From the NCBI GenBank assembly GCA_031278495.1, contig JAITKG010000129.1, forward strand, positions 1 through 10,426: a stretch of DNA of 10,426 nucleotides. The letters run 5' to 3'. Position numbers and translations under genes: made by a program. Numbering within the stretch: the first letter of the stretch is position 1; every line of letters starts with the position of its first letter. Source of the stretch: Prevotellaceae bacterium. Lineage in GTDB: Bacteria > Bacteroidota > Bacteroidia > Bacteroidales > UBA932. This document shows positions 1-5,525 of this stretch, piece after piece. Under the pieces are notes generated by a model. It did not search any database, was not told the DNA's origin, and was given only the letters and a program-made list of their open reading frames with translations.

Positions 1-6
1 AAAAAT

Positions 7-80
7 TCCTCAGTAGCTCAGTTGGTCAGAGCATCTGACTGTTAATCAGAGGGTCCCAGGTTCAAGTCCTGGCTGAGGAG
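7..80 (+). tRNA. tRNA-Asn (anticodon GUU)
   Basis: A full cloverleaf can be folded. The 7-bp acceptor stem pairs TCCTCAG (7-13) with CTGAGGA (73-79), and G80 is the discriminator. The anticodon stem TCTGA/TCAGA (34-38 with 46-50) closes the loop CTGTTAA, whose centre GTT (41-43) reads Asn codons AAC/AAU. The D-loop region (GCTCAGTTGGTCAGAGC) and the T-arm core GGTTCAAGTCC are both canonical. The 3' CCA is not encoded, because the next bases are CAA, so CCA must be added by tRNA nucleotidyltransferase. A terminator follows within 10 bases, so this is either a single-tRNA unit or the last tRNA of a unit starting left of the window. Confidence 0.97.
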
Positions 81-86
81 CAAAAG

Positions 87-116
87 AAACTTACTGCGCT
101 GGCGGTAAGTTTTTTA
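87..116 (+). terminator. Intrinsic terminator of the tRNA-Asn unit
   Basis: The perfect 8-bp stem AAACTTAC (87-94) / GTAAGTTT (105-112) encloses a 10-base loop, and the 3' arm runs into a T tract (110-115). It starts six bases after the end of the tRNA, the expected position for ending the tRNA transcript. Confidence 0.85.
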
Positions 117-162
117 TTATAGCCTGTTCCCTGACTTCCCGCACATACATTGGGAAACATAT

Positions 163-194
163 TATGGGACGTTCTACAAAAATGATTATCTTTG
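163..194 (+). promoter_or_regulatory. Candidate Bacteroidota promoter of the TonB-dependent receptor
   Basis: TATCTTTG at 187-194 matches the Bacteroidota -7 box TAnnTTTG exactly. The expected -33 box is weak: TATG at 163-166 is three of four to TTTG, with 20 bp spacing. Transcription would begin near base 200 and give a leader of about 30 bases before the ATG at 233. A weak -33 box would suit a promoter that depends on an activator or is controlled by a repressor. There is no Shine-Dalgarno sequence before the ATG, which is common in this phylum. Confidence 0.6.
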
Positions 195-197
195 TAG
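174..197 (+). promoter_or_regulatory. Interrupted palindrome overlapping the receptor promoter, candidate operator
   Basis: CTACAAA (174-180) and TTTGTAG (191-197) are perfect inverted arms around the 10-base centre AATGATTATC, which is itself partly self-complementary. The right arm contains the TTTG of the -7 box, so a bound protein would block RNA polymerase. The core AATGATTATC differs by one base from the AATGATAATC part of the classical Fur box, but over the full 19-bp Fur consensus I count only 13 matches. Regulation by iron is therefore an inference. Confidence 0.45.
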
Positions 198-232
198 CCT
201 TTTTTTATATACGATACAATGCAACTTAACTA

Positions 233-2518
233 ATGAAAGATAAATTTACACTCTTCCTGCTCTTTATTACCGGCGGGCTTTACGCGCAATCCCAAGACAC
301 AATAAAAACAATTGAACTGGCGGCAATAAATTTTTATTCCTACAAAAAAACAAGTTCCCTTGAGAACATTCCGGCAGCCTGTTCGTATTTTCCGGCAACA
401 GCTATTGAAAAGGACGCTATCGACGCACCTGCAAAATTAACAGGCATTACGCCCAATTTTTATATGCCCGGCTATGGCGCAAAACTTACGTCGGCAATTT
501 ATATCAGGGGCGTCGGCTCACGCATGAACGACCCGGCAGTGGGGCTTTATGTAGATAATATTCCGTACATGGATAAAAGCATGTACGATTTCGATTTTTA
601 CGACCTCGCCGGGATTGAAGTGCTGCGCGGACCGCAGGGCGCACTGTATGGACGCAATACGATGGGTGGCGTCATTAACATTTACACGCCGTCGCCGCTC
701 CTGCAACAGGGAATGAAATTTTTCCTGTCGTATGGAAACGGAAATACGTTGCAGGCTAATGGCGCATACAGTCACAAATTCGGCGAAAACATTGGGGTTT
801 CGGCAAGCATGAGCTATAAATCGTCCGATGGTTTTTTCACCAACCGGTTTACGAATATGCCGGTTGGCACGCTTCAATCATTCGGGTTGCGCCTCCGTTT
901 CGATTGGAAAATCAATGATTATTGGCAATTGAATTATATTATCAGTGGCGAAAACAGCCGGCAAAACGGCTATCCATACGGCTTGGCGGGCGCACAGGGC
1001 AAGGCGGGCGACAATATCAGCTACAATGACGAATCGAACTATGCACGCCAATGGCTGGTGAACAGTTTATATTTGCAATACAAAGGGGAAGGCTATACGG
1101 TAGAAAGCGCTACATCGCACCAGTACTTTGACGATGCGATGCAGATGGACCAGGATTTCCGTCCCGACAGCCTTTTTACTTTGGAGCAGCAGCAACGCCA
1201 GCATGCCTTCACGCAAGAAGTGGTTGCCCAATCCGCCGGCGCGGAAAAGTACCAATGGCTGTTCGGCGCCTTTGGTTTCTATAAAGACCTGCATACCGGC
1301 GCGCCGGTAACGTTAAAAAAAGATTTTTTCAACCGGCTAATTTTTTCACAAATACCGCCGGACGCTCCCGTTTCGCTTTGGGCTACGGAGGACTGTTATT
1401 CGTCGGGCAGCTACAAAACGCCGTCGTTTGGCATATCGCTGTTCCACCAGTCCACGTTCCGCCATTTTCTTGTCGACAACCTCACTGCCACCGCCGGAGT
1501 GAGGGTAGACTATGAAAAGATTTCCATCAACCACGCGACGTATGCTTTGGATTTCCCTGTACAGGGAAAAATGACTGTTCCCCGCCCGCCCGGCGCCGTG
1601 ATACCGCTTGACTACCGCATTGGCGTTCACATTAGCGGAAAGGATGCGCAGTCATTTATCCAGTTCTCGCCAAAATTTACCTTGAACTATGAACTGGCGG
1701 CAGGTAATCGAGCTTATGCCTCGATAAGTCGCGGTTACCGCGCCGGCGGCTACAATTTTCAACTTTTTTCGGATGTATTGCAAAGCGAATTGGAAACACT
1801 GGCAAGAACGCCAAAAACGCAAACAATAGACACTACAATAGACGCCGGGCTTATTTCTTACAAGCCCGAATATAGCTGGAATTATGAAGCCGGCGCGCGC
1901 GTGGTATGCTTCCAAAACCGGTTGCAGGCGGAAGTGTCGCTGTTTTATATTGACAGCCGCAACCAGCAAATTACGCAATTTGTTCCCAGCGGGCTGGGCA
2001 GGATGATGAAAAATGCCGGGCGGTCGCAAAGCTACGGCGCAGAAATATCATTGAAAGGTGCAGTAAATGATTTTTCGGCTACGGTCAACTATGGCTATAC
2101 CCACGCCACATTTTTACAATACAGCGATTCCGTAAAAACCGGCAACCAACGGCTGCCGGTAGATTATCGGGGAAAATATATTCCTTTTGTGCCGCAACAC
2201 ACTTTGTCGGCGTATGCGGAATATATATTCCGTTTTCGCCACTGCTGGCTGGAACGCCTTACCATAAGCGCACGGTACACCGGTTTGGGAAAAATCTACT
2301 TCACCGAAAACAATGACGCCGTGCAGCATTTTTACGGTTTGCTGGACGCTTCGGTAACAGCCGGGAAAAATAAATTTTCCGTTAGCCTGTGGGGGAAAAA
2401 CATAACGAATGCCGCTTATAATTTATTTTTCTTTAACGGCATTAACGGTAATTCATTTGCACAACAAGGGCTGCCGCTACAGTTCGGCGTTACGCTGCGA
2501 TTAGTGGTTAGCGGCTGA
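233..2518 (+). CDS. TonB-dependent outer-membrane receptor
   Basis: An outer-membrane beta-barrel gated by a plug and driven by TonB/ExbBD; 761 residues, a normal length. Residues 1-18 form a signal peptide (hydrophobic FTLFLLFITGG, cleavage after LYA). A TonB-box-like stretch (TIELAAI, 26-32) precedes the plug at about 46-155. The plug carries the family signatures IRGVG (91-95), the YVDNIPY strand (106-112), and IEVLRGPQGALYGRNTMGG (128-146) followed by VINIYT. The remainder alternates aromatic strands and loops up to the last strand GVTLRLVV. There is no N-terminal carboxypeptidase-like domain and no SusD partner, so it is not a SusC-type glycan porin. The plug resembles the iron-complex/siderophore class, but the cargo cannot be read from sequence. 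One oddity is that the protein ends LRLVVSG instead of with the usual terminal aromatic residue. It stands alone, with a promoter and a terminator of its own. Confidence 0.93.
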   Translation: MKDKFTLFLLFITGGLYAQSQDTIKTIELAAINFYSYKKTSSLENIPAACSYFPATAIEKDAIDAPAKLTGITPNFYMPGYGAKLTSAIYIRGVGSRMNDPAVGLYVDNIPYMDKSMYDFDFYDLAGIEVLRGPQGALYGRNTMGGVINIYTPSPLLQQGMKFFLSYGNGNTLQANGAYSHKFGENIGVSASMSYKSSDGFFTNRFTNMPVGTLQSFGLRLRFDWKINDYWQLNYIISGENSRQNGYPYGLAGAQGKAGDNISYNDESNYARQWLVNSLYLQYKGEGYTVESATSHQYFDDAMQMDQDFRPDSLFTLEQQQRQHAFTQEVVAQSAGAEKYQWLFGAFGFYKDLHTGAPVTLKKDFFNRLIFSQIPPDAPVSLWATEDCYSSGSYKTPSFGISLFHQSTFRHFLVDNLTATAGVRVDYEKISINHATYALDFPVQGKMTVPRPPGAVIPLDYRIGVHISGKDAQSFIQFSPKFTLNYELAAGNRAYASISRGYRAGGYNFQLFSDVLQSELETLARTPKTQTIDTTIDAGLISYKPEYSWNYEAGARVVCFQNRLQAEVSLFYIDSRNQQITQFVPSGLGRMMKNAGRSQSYGAEISLKGAVNDFSATVNYGYTHATFLQYSDSVKTGNQRLPVDYRGKYIPFVPQHTLSAYAEYIFRFRHCWLERLTISARYTGLGKIYFTENNDAVQHFYGLLDASVTAGKNKFSVSLWGKNITNAAYNLFFFNGINGNSFAQQGLPLQFGVTLRLVVSG

Positions 2519-2606
2519 TGTGCTTGCTGCCATTTTCAATTTTCCATTAAACCGGAGGTTGTTTTGTTCTTTTGAATGAGGTTAAAATCAGGTTTTATAC
2601 AAACAA

Positions 2607-2647
2607 AAACCCTGACAAGGTTTGGAATTTTGTCAGGGTTTATTTTT
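2607..2647. terminator. Strong bidirectional terminator between convergent genes
   Basis: A perfect 12-bp stem (AAACCCTGACAA at 2607-2618, TTGTCAGGGTTT at 2630-2641) encloses an 11-base loop. On the + strand it is followed by TATTTTT. On the - strand the stem is followed by TTGTTTG. It therefore serves both the receptor gene (+) and the GIY-YIG gene (-), which converge here. Confidence 0.9.
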
Positions 2648-2697
2648 GAAACAGAGCGGGCGAGGAAAACCTCATCCGAACAGGAGAGGAAGCCCCT

Positions 2698-3570
2698 TTA
2701 CACCGGAAGCCACTCCACAAGACCGTTTGCCGACCTGCCTAATACAACGCAGGCAGCGGCGCTGCGGCTTTTGAAAACAATATCTTCTGCAAACTCCAGA
2801 AATTTGCCTTTGTCAACCAATTCTTTGGATACGATTAACCGTTCCCGCAGTTTTACATACAGATCGGGGGCTGACTTCGTTGTGTCTTTAACCGCCTGCG
2901 AGCCTTTTTTCACGACAAAGCCCTCGGTGGTTTCCAACAGAGCAGCCTTGCAGACCGGTGATTTTAAACTATATTCCTGTGTGATTGGCACGGCTGCCTG
3001 TGGTGCTGATGCATCGGCGACCACGGCGTCGGAAATTAAAAAGTGAAACCCCAATATAGGAAGGATGGATTTGATATTTTCTATATGAAGATTCAATACG
3101 GATTTGACAGAGGCTTCAAGGGACGGCTCAGATGAGTCCTTGCCGTAAATTAGTTCGGCGCTGTTGGCTTCCTTAGCCAGCGACAGGAATTTTGACTCCA
3201 GATATTTTACTCCCGCTGTATCCAAACTGGCATCCTTACATGTAAAAAACGCCCACTCTTCAAAATCTTCTTTTGTTTCATCGTGAAGATGACGCGTAAA
3301 CCTTTCCTTAATATTCCATGTTTGCCCGATATATATTTTTTCGGAATATATATCGCTGTTTTCCGGATTGGATGATTTTAGAAAATACACCCCCGGCTTA
3401 TTTATTGCCTCTTTAAATGTGTCGTCGGGGGTTTTCAGCATCTGTTTTACTTCTGCGGCAGTGGGTAGGTAAAACACTGTGCCGTCCCATCCTCCGATTT
3501 TAACTGTTTTAGGACAATTTTCTTTGCTTCCGTCAAGCAGAAACACTGTAATAGTTTTTGATTTTTCCAT
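2698..3570 (-). CDS. GIY-YIG nuclease-domain protein with C-terminal DUF4357
   Basis: 290 residues in three parts. An N-terminal region (about 5-50, with the IGGWDG stretch) resembles the leader domain of known GIY-YIG/DUF4357 proteins. The GIY-YIG domain (about 58-135) shows GVY (60-62), YIG (80-82), the catalytic-type Arg90 in KERF and metal-binding-type Glu125 in YLES, so the active site looks intact. The C-terminal DUF4357-like region (about 205-288) has GFVVKKGS, LRERLI, and the ending SAAACVVLGRSANGLVEW. The GIY-YIG fold cuts DNA in UvrC, homing endonucleases and some restriction enzymes. The role of this architecture is not established, and no methyltransferase or restriction partner lies in the window. 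The ATG is supported by an AGGA Shine-Dalgarno sequence (3577-3580) 6 bases upstream. The gene stands alone, with its own promoter and the shared terminator downstream. It could be accessory DNA, but I see no flanking repeats. Confidence 0.85.
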   Translation of the reverse strand: MEKSKTITVFLLDGSKENCPKTVKIGGWDGTVFYLPTAAEVKQMLKTPDDTFKEAINKPGVYFLKSSNPENSDIYSEKIYIGQTWNIKERFTRHLHDETKEDFEEWAFFTCKDASLDTAGVKYLESKFLSLAKEANSAELIYGKDSSEPSLEASVKSVLNLHIENIKSILPILGFHFLISDAVVADASAPQAAVPITQEYSLKSPVCKAALLETTEGFVVKKGSQAVKDTTKSAPDLYVKLRERLIVSKELVDKGKFLEFAEDIVFKSRSAAACVVLGRSANGLVEWLPV

Positions 3571-3668
3571 AATAGTTCCTTTTTTATTTGATTTTTAGTA
3601 TTGTTATTTTTTAATTAAGGCGGCGGCGATGTTCAAATTTACTTTCATTGTGTTTTGAATTTCCGGCG

Positions 3669-3699
3669 TAAAGGTAGGAAAAAAAATTTGTTATACAAA
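3669..3699 (-). promoter_or_regulatory. Near-consensus Bacteroidota promoter of the GIY-YIG gene
   Basis: Read on the - strand, TTTG (complement of 3696-3699) is followed after 19 bp by TACCTTTA (complement of 3669-3676). This differs from TTTG/TAnnTTTG by one final base. Transcription would start near 3662, leaving a leader of about 90 bases before the ATG at 3570. The -33 box lies inside the palindrome at 3679-3707. Confidence 0.7.
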
Positions 3700-3707
3700 T
3701 TTTTTTT
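3679..3707. repeat. Perfect A/T inverted repeat with 13-bp arms
   Basis: AAAAAAAATTTGT (3679-3691) and ACAAATTTTTTTT (3695-3707) are perfect inverted copies around the triplet TAT. The repeat sits over the -33 box and most of the spacer of the GIY-YIG promoter. It can be read two ways: as an operator for a dimeric regulator, or as a stem with a U-rich 3' arm that weakly terminates mnmD transcripts arriving from upstream. The stem contains one G-C pair per arm, so as an RNA hairpin it would be weak. Confidence 0.65.
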
Positions 3708-3803
3708 TAGCGGTTCGTTATAAGGTAGATTCAAGTATCAAACGCATAAATCAGTTAATATTTAGGCAGGACAAATTCACGGGTTTATTCCAAAGCAAAC
3801 ATT

Positions 3804-3837
3804 TTTGCGGTCTCCGGTAGCAGGTGTCATATTTTTG
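3804..3837 (+). promoter_or_regulatory. Promoter-like sequence on the + strand, function unknown
   Basis: TTTG (3804-3807), 22 bp, then TATTTTTG (3830-3837) matches the Bacteroidota consensus, although the spacing is at the long end and such T-rich matches arise easily in A/T-rich DNA. Transcription from here would run antisense into mnmD. No coding sequence or terminator supporting a real transcript is evident. Confidence 0.25.
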
Positions 3838-3996
3838 TATTTTGGGGAAACCGCTCAAATATACGCTTTTTTACCCAACTGGCGAACTGCTTATGTGCTC
3901 CTTTTGCTTTTTTTCCTCTTCATGCAATAGCTGCTTTACCATGCAATTGAATTTGCAAAATACACCATACTTCAAACATCTGTCTCGTTTCTTTTG

Positions 3997-4686
3997 TTAT
4001 TGCACCCACGCCCGCGCTCTCACCATGTGCCGCTTTCCTGCCGCGCCCGGCAAGCGTTCTACCAGAAAGCCGGCTTCCCGCAATGCGGCTTTAACAGTTC
4101 CTTTCGCAGCGTATGTAACCAATATACCGCCGGAATTTAAGCAATTGTACAGTTGCTTAAACACGGCGGTTGTCCATAATTCCGGTTGTACGGCGGGAGC
4201 AAAGGCGTCGAAATAAATCACGTCGAACATACGGCAAGGGCGGTAATTTAACAAGTCCTGCAACGTTTTCAACAACGTATAAGGCGTTTCCGGATAGTGG
4301 GTAATGAACGCCTCTTCATTCCATTTTGCCTGATGGATTTTTGCAAAATAATGGTTATCCCCCGGCGGTATCAACGTATGGTAATTAAGTTGCGCAATTG
4401 TCGTGGAGGGCAAGGGATATTTTTCCACTGCTTCATAAAAAACAGGCGTCTTCCTGTTTTGCGCTTCCAATAAGGTGAGCAGCGCATTCAATCCCGTACC
4501 GAAACCTATTTCCAGTACATTCACGCAAGTACGCGAAAATTTCTCCGTAGCATATTTGAATCCCGCATCAATAAACACATGCAACGATTCCTGTAATGCG
4601 CCGTTGGTGGAATGGTAATGTTCATTCAACGCCGGCACAAACAAAGTGTGTGAACCGCCGGCTGTAGTAACTATTTGGTGAAACAT
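3997..4686 (-). CDS. mnmD: tRNA U34 methylaminomethyl methyltransferase MnmD (stand-alone)
   Basis: SAM-dependent methyltransferase of the MnmC N-terminal (DUF752) family. It makes the final methylation of 5-aminomethyl(-2-thio)uridine at wobble position 34, after the MnmE/MnmG steps. All 229 residues fit the stand-alone MnmD form, with no FAD-oxidase (MnmC C-terminal) domain. Visible signatures are the N-terminal substrate-side motif EHYHSTNGALQES (22-34), SAM motif I VLEIGFGTGLN (57-67), acidic EAVEK (85-89), the DAFAP catalytic loop (160-164) with following PELW, and the C-terminal LPGAAGKRHMVRA. The start fits the family N-terminus. The ATG lies 22 bases after the stop of the flavin-reductase gene on the same strand, so the two are probably co-transcribed from the promoter near 5365. 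No clear Shine-Dalgarno sequence and no strong terminator behind it. Confidence 0.93.
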   Translation of the reverse strand: MFHQIVTTAGGSHTLFVPALNEHYHSTNGALQESLHVFIDAGFKYATEKFSRTCVNVLEIGFGTGLNALLTLLEAQNRKTPVFYEAVEKYPLPSTTIAQLNYHTLIPPGDNHYFAKIHQAKWNEEAFITHYPETPYTLLKTLQDLLNYRPCRMFDVIYFDAFAPAVQPELWTTAVFKQLYNCLNSGGILVTYAAKGTVKAALREAGFLVERLPGAAGKRHMVRARAWVQ

Positions 4687-4708
4687 GAAAATGGGCGGTA
4701 ACAGTCAG

Positions 4709-5335
4709 CTATTTTTTGCGCCACACATTCGTGATTTTTCCAAAAACAAGTTTATGATAATCCTTCGCTTCTTCGTAGCCGCTGGCGACAAATGCTTTTG
4801 CTTCTTCCGTATAAAAATCGCCGGGCTGTATGGTCGTCAATTGTACCAGTTCGCACTCGATAATCAAGGAAGCCTCTTTGTAGGCAATGTTTCCAAGTGG
4901 CGTAGTAACAGCGGTCAACCGGTGGGTTTTCATTTTATCGCTATTACGTCCCGATGCCATGCCGAAATGCAGTACCTGATCGTTATATTCGTCTTCAAAG
5001 AAAGTAAGCGTATAGGTTTTTGTATTGCGTATATACTCCAACGTATAGCGATTAGCGCGCAACATACACCAGGTAGTCGGCGCATTAAAAAGTACGCCCC
5101 AGCCGCCCCAGCCGGCGGTCATGGTATTAAAATCAGCTTCTGTGCCGGAAGTGATCAACATAAAATCTTCGCCGACCAACTTAAATACATTGCCTGTCAT
5201 GGTTGCCGGGACAACGTTTTCAAATAATTCTACAAACGGTTTATCCGCCGTTTGTCCCGGCTCCAGCGCAATGGCTTGCCGGCTACTTGCCACTAATAAT
5301 GCGGCAACAAAAAGGATAGTAATAACTTTTTTCAT
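4709..5335 (-). CDS. Exported flavin-reductase-fold (FMN-binding) protein
   Basis: 208 residues. The mature part matches the flavoredoxin/flavin reductase-like family: NVFKLVGEDFMLITSGT (49-65), the FMN-site stretch FNTMTAGWGGWGV (69-81), RANRYT (93-98), TLTFFEDEY (109-117) and SGRNSDK (128-134). Members bind FMN and pass electrons from NAD(P)H or donor proteins, and most are cytoplasmic. This one begins with a convincing signal peptide: MKK, a hydrophobic core VITILFVAALLVASS (4-18), and an AIA site at 21-23 giving cleavage before Leu24. Residue 24 is not Cys, so it is not a lipoprotein; location would be periplasmic. The electron donor and the role are unknown. A promoter lies about 27 bases upstream and mnmD follows 22 bases downstream. 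The family call is firm; export is inferred from sequence alone. Confidence 0.85.
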   Translation of the reverse strand: MKKVITILFVAALLVASSRQAIALEPGQTADKPFVELFENVVPATMTGNVFKLVGEDFMLITSGTEADFNTMTAGWGGWGVLFNAPTTWCMLRANRYTLEYIRNTKTYTLTFFEDEYNDQVLHFGMASGRNSDKMKTHRLTAVTTPLGNIAYKEASLIIECELVQLTTIQPGDFYTEEAKAFVASGYEEAKDYHKLVFGKITNVWRKK

Positions 5336-5361
5336 TTGTTTATAATTTTTGATTTATACCA

Positions 5362-5369
5362 CAAAGGTA
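5362..5369 (-). promoter_or_regulatory. Promoter -7 box of the flavin-reductase/mnmD unit
   Basis: On the - strand, TACCTTTG is an exact TAnnTTTG match. Transcription would start near 5355, giving a leader of about 20 bases. No good TTTG lies at the -33 distance; the region there (about 5389-5393) is only A/T-rich. Expression may therefore be low or activator-dependent. Confidence 0.6.
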
Positions 5370-5411
5370 ATAAATTAGTATTAAAAAATAATATCTCTTC
5401 GTGGATCCGCC

Positions 5412-5432
5412 CCGTGTGCCGTGTCCCGTGCT
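5412..5432 (+). repeat. Three tandem CCGTGNN heptamers upstream of lpxC
   Basis: CCGTGTG, CCGTGTC and CCGTGCT follow one another exactly every 7 bp, and a fourth CCGTG occurs at 5446-5450. The array is GC-rich inside an otherwise A/T-rich divergent control region and ends 23 bp before the lpxC -33 box. It could be binding sites for a regulator, but chance cannot be excluded. Confidence 0.4.
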
Positions 5433-5455
5433 TCGCGCAAAGCGTCCGTGCAGGT

Positions 5456-5486
5456 TTTGCCGTTATCTTTTTTTATTGTATTTTTG
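5456..5486 (+). promoter_or_regulatory. Consensus Bacteroidota promoter of lpxC/fabZ
   Basis: TTTG (5456-5459), 19 bp, then TATTTTTG (5479-5486) is a perfect match to the phylum's housekeeping sigma consensus, with the same 19-bp spacing seen at the GIY-YIG promoter. Transcription would start near 5493 and leave about 33 bases before the ATG at 5526. It likely drives both lpxC/fabZ and lpxA. Confidence 0.8.
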
Positions 5487-5525
5487 CAAACGGAAAACCT
5501 TTTTGTTTAACTTATATTAAAATGC

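Larger units (their letters stand above)
3571..3996. other. 426-bp non-coding region between mnmD and the GIY-YIG gene
   Basis: This is the longest gene-free stretch in the window. It is clearly more A/T-rich than the flanks, with long A and T tracts at 3679-3708. It holds the leader and promoter of the GIY-YIG gene, a perfect A/T palindrome, one + strand promoter-like site near 3804-3837, and a pair of CATGCAAT direct repeats (3921-3928, 3940-3947). On the - strand only very short reading frames occur (for example 19 codons ending near 3920). I see no convincing small protein, no known RNA family and no GC-rich terminator for mnmD. Confidence 0.7.

Noticed and set aside
7..80. tRNA-Asn as an integration site for a mobile element
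   Set aside because: I found no second copy of the tRNA 3' end in the window and no integrase; the following gene is an ordinary receptor.
518..2329. Several long antisense frames within the receptor gene
   Set aside because: They are shadows of a gene with a continuous, recognisable protein on the + strand and have no domains or promoters of their own. The same applies to the antisense frames over lpxC/fabZ, queG and the GSCFA gene.
2662..2673. Small hairpin GAGG-AAAA-CCTC downstream of the GIY-YIG stop
   Set aside because: Only 4 bp with no T tract; the strong 12-bp terminator just beyond explains termination better.
3921..3947. CATGCAAT direct repeats as a CRISPR-like or attachment-site signal
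   Set aside because: Only two 8-bp copies; no array, no associated genes, and such repeats can occur by chance.
3824..4216. 130-codon + strand reading frame starting in the gap behind mnmD
   Set aside because: More than half lies antisense to the well-supported mnmD gene, the translated sequence has no recognisable domain, and its composition follows the T-rich DNA. Only the promoter-like boxes near 3830 favour it.
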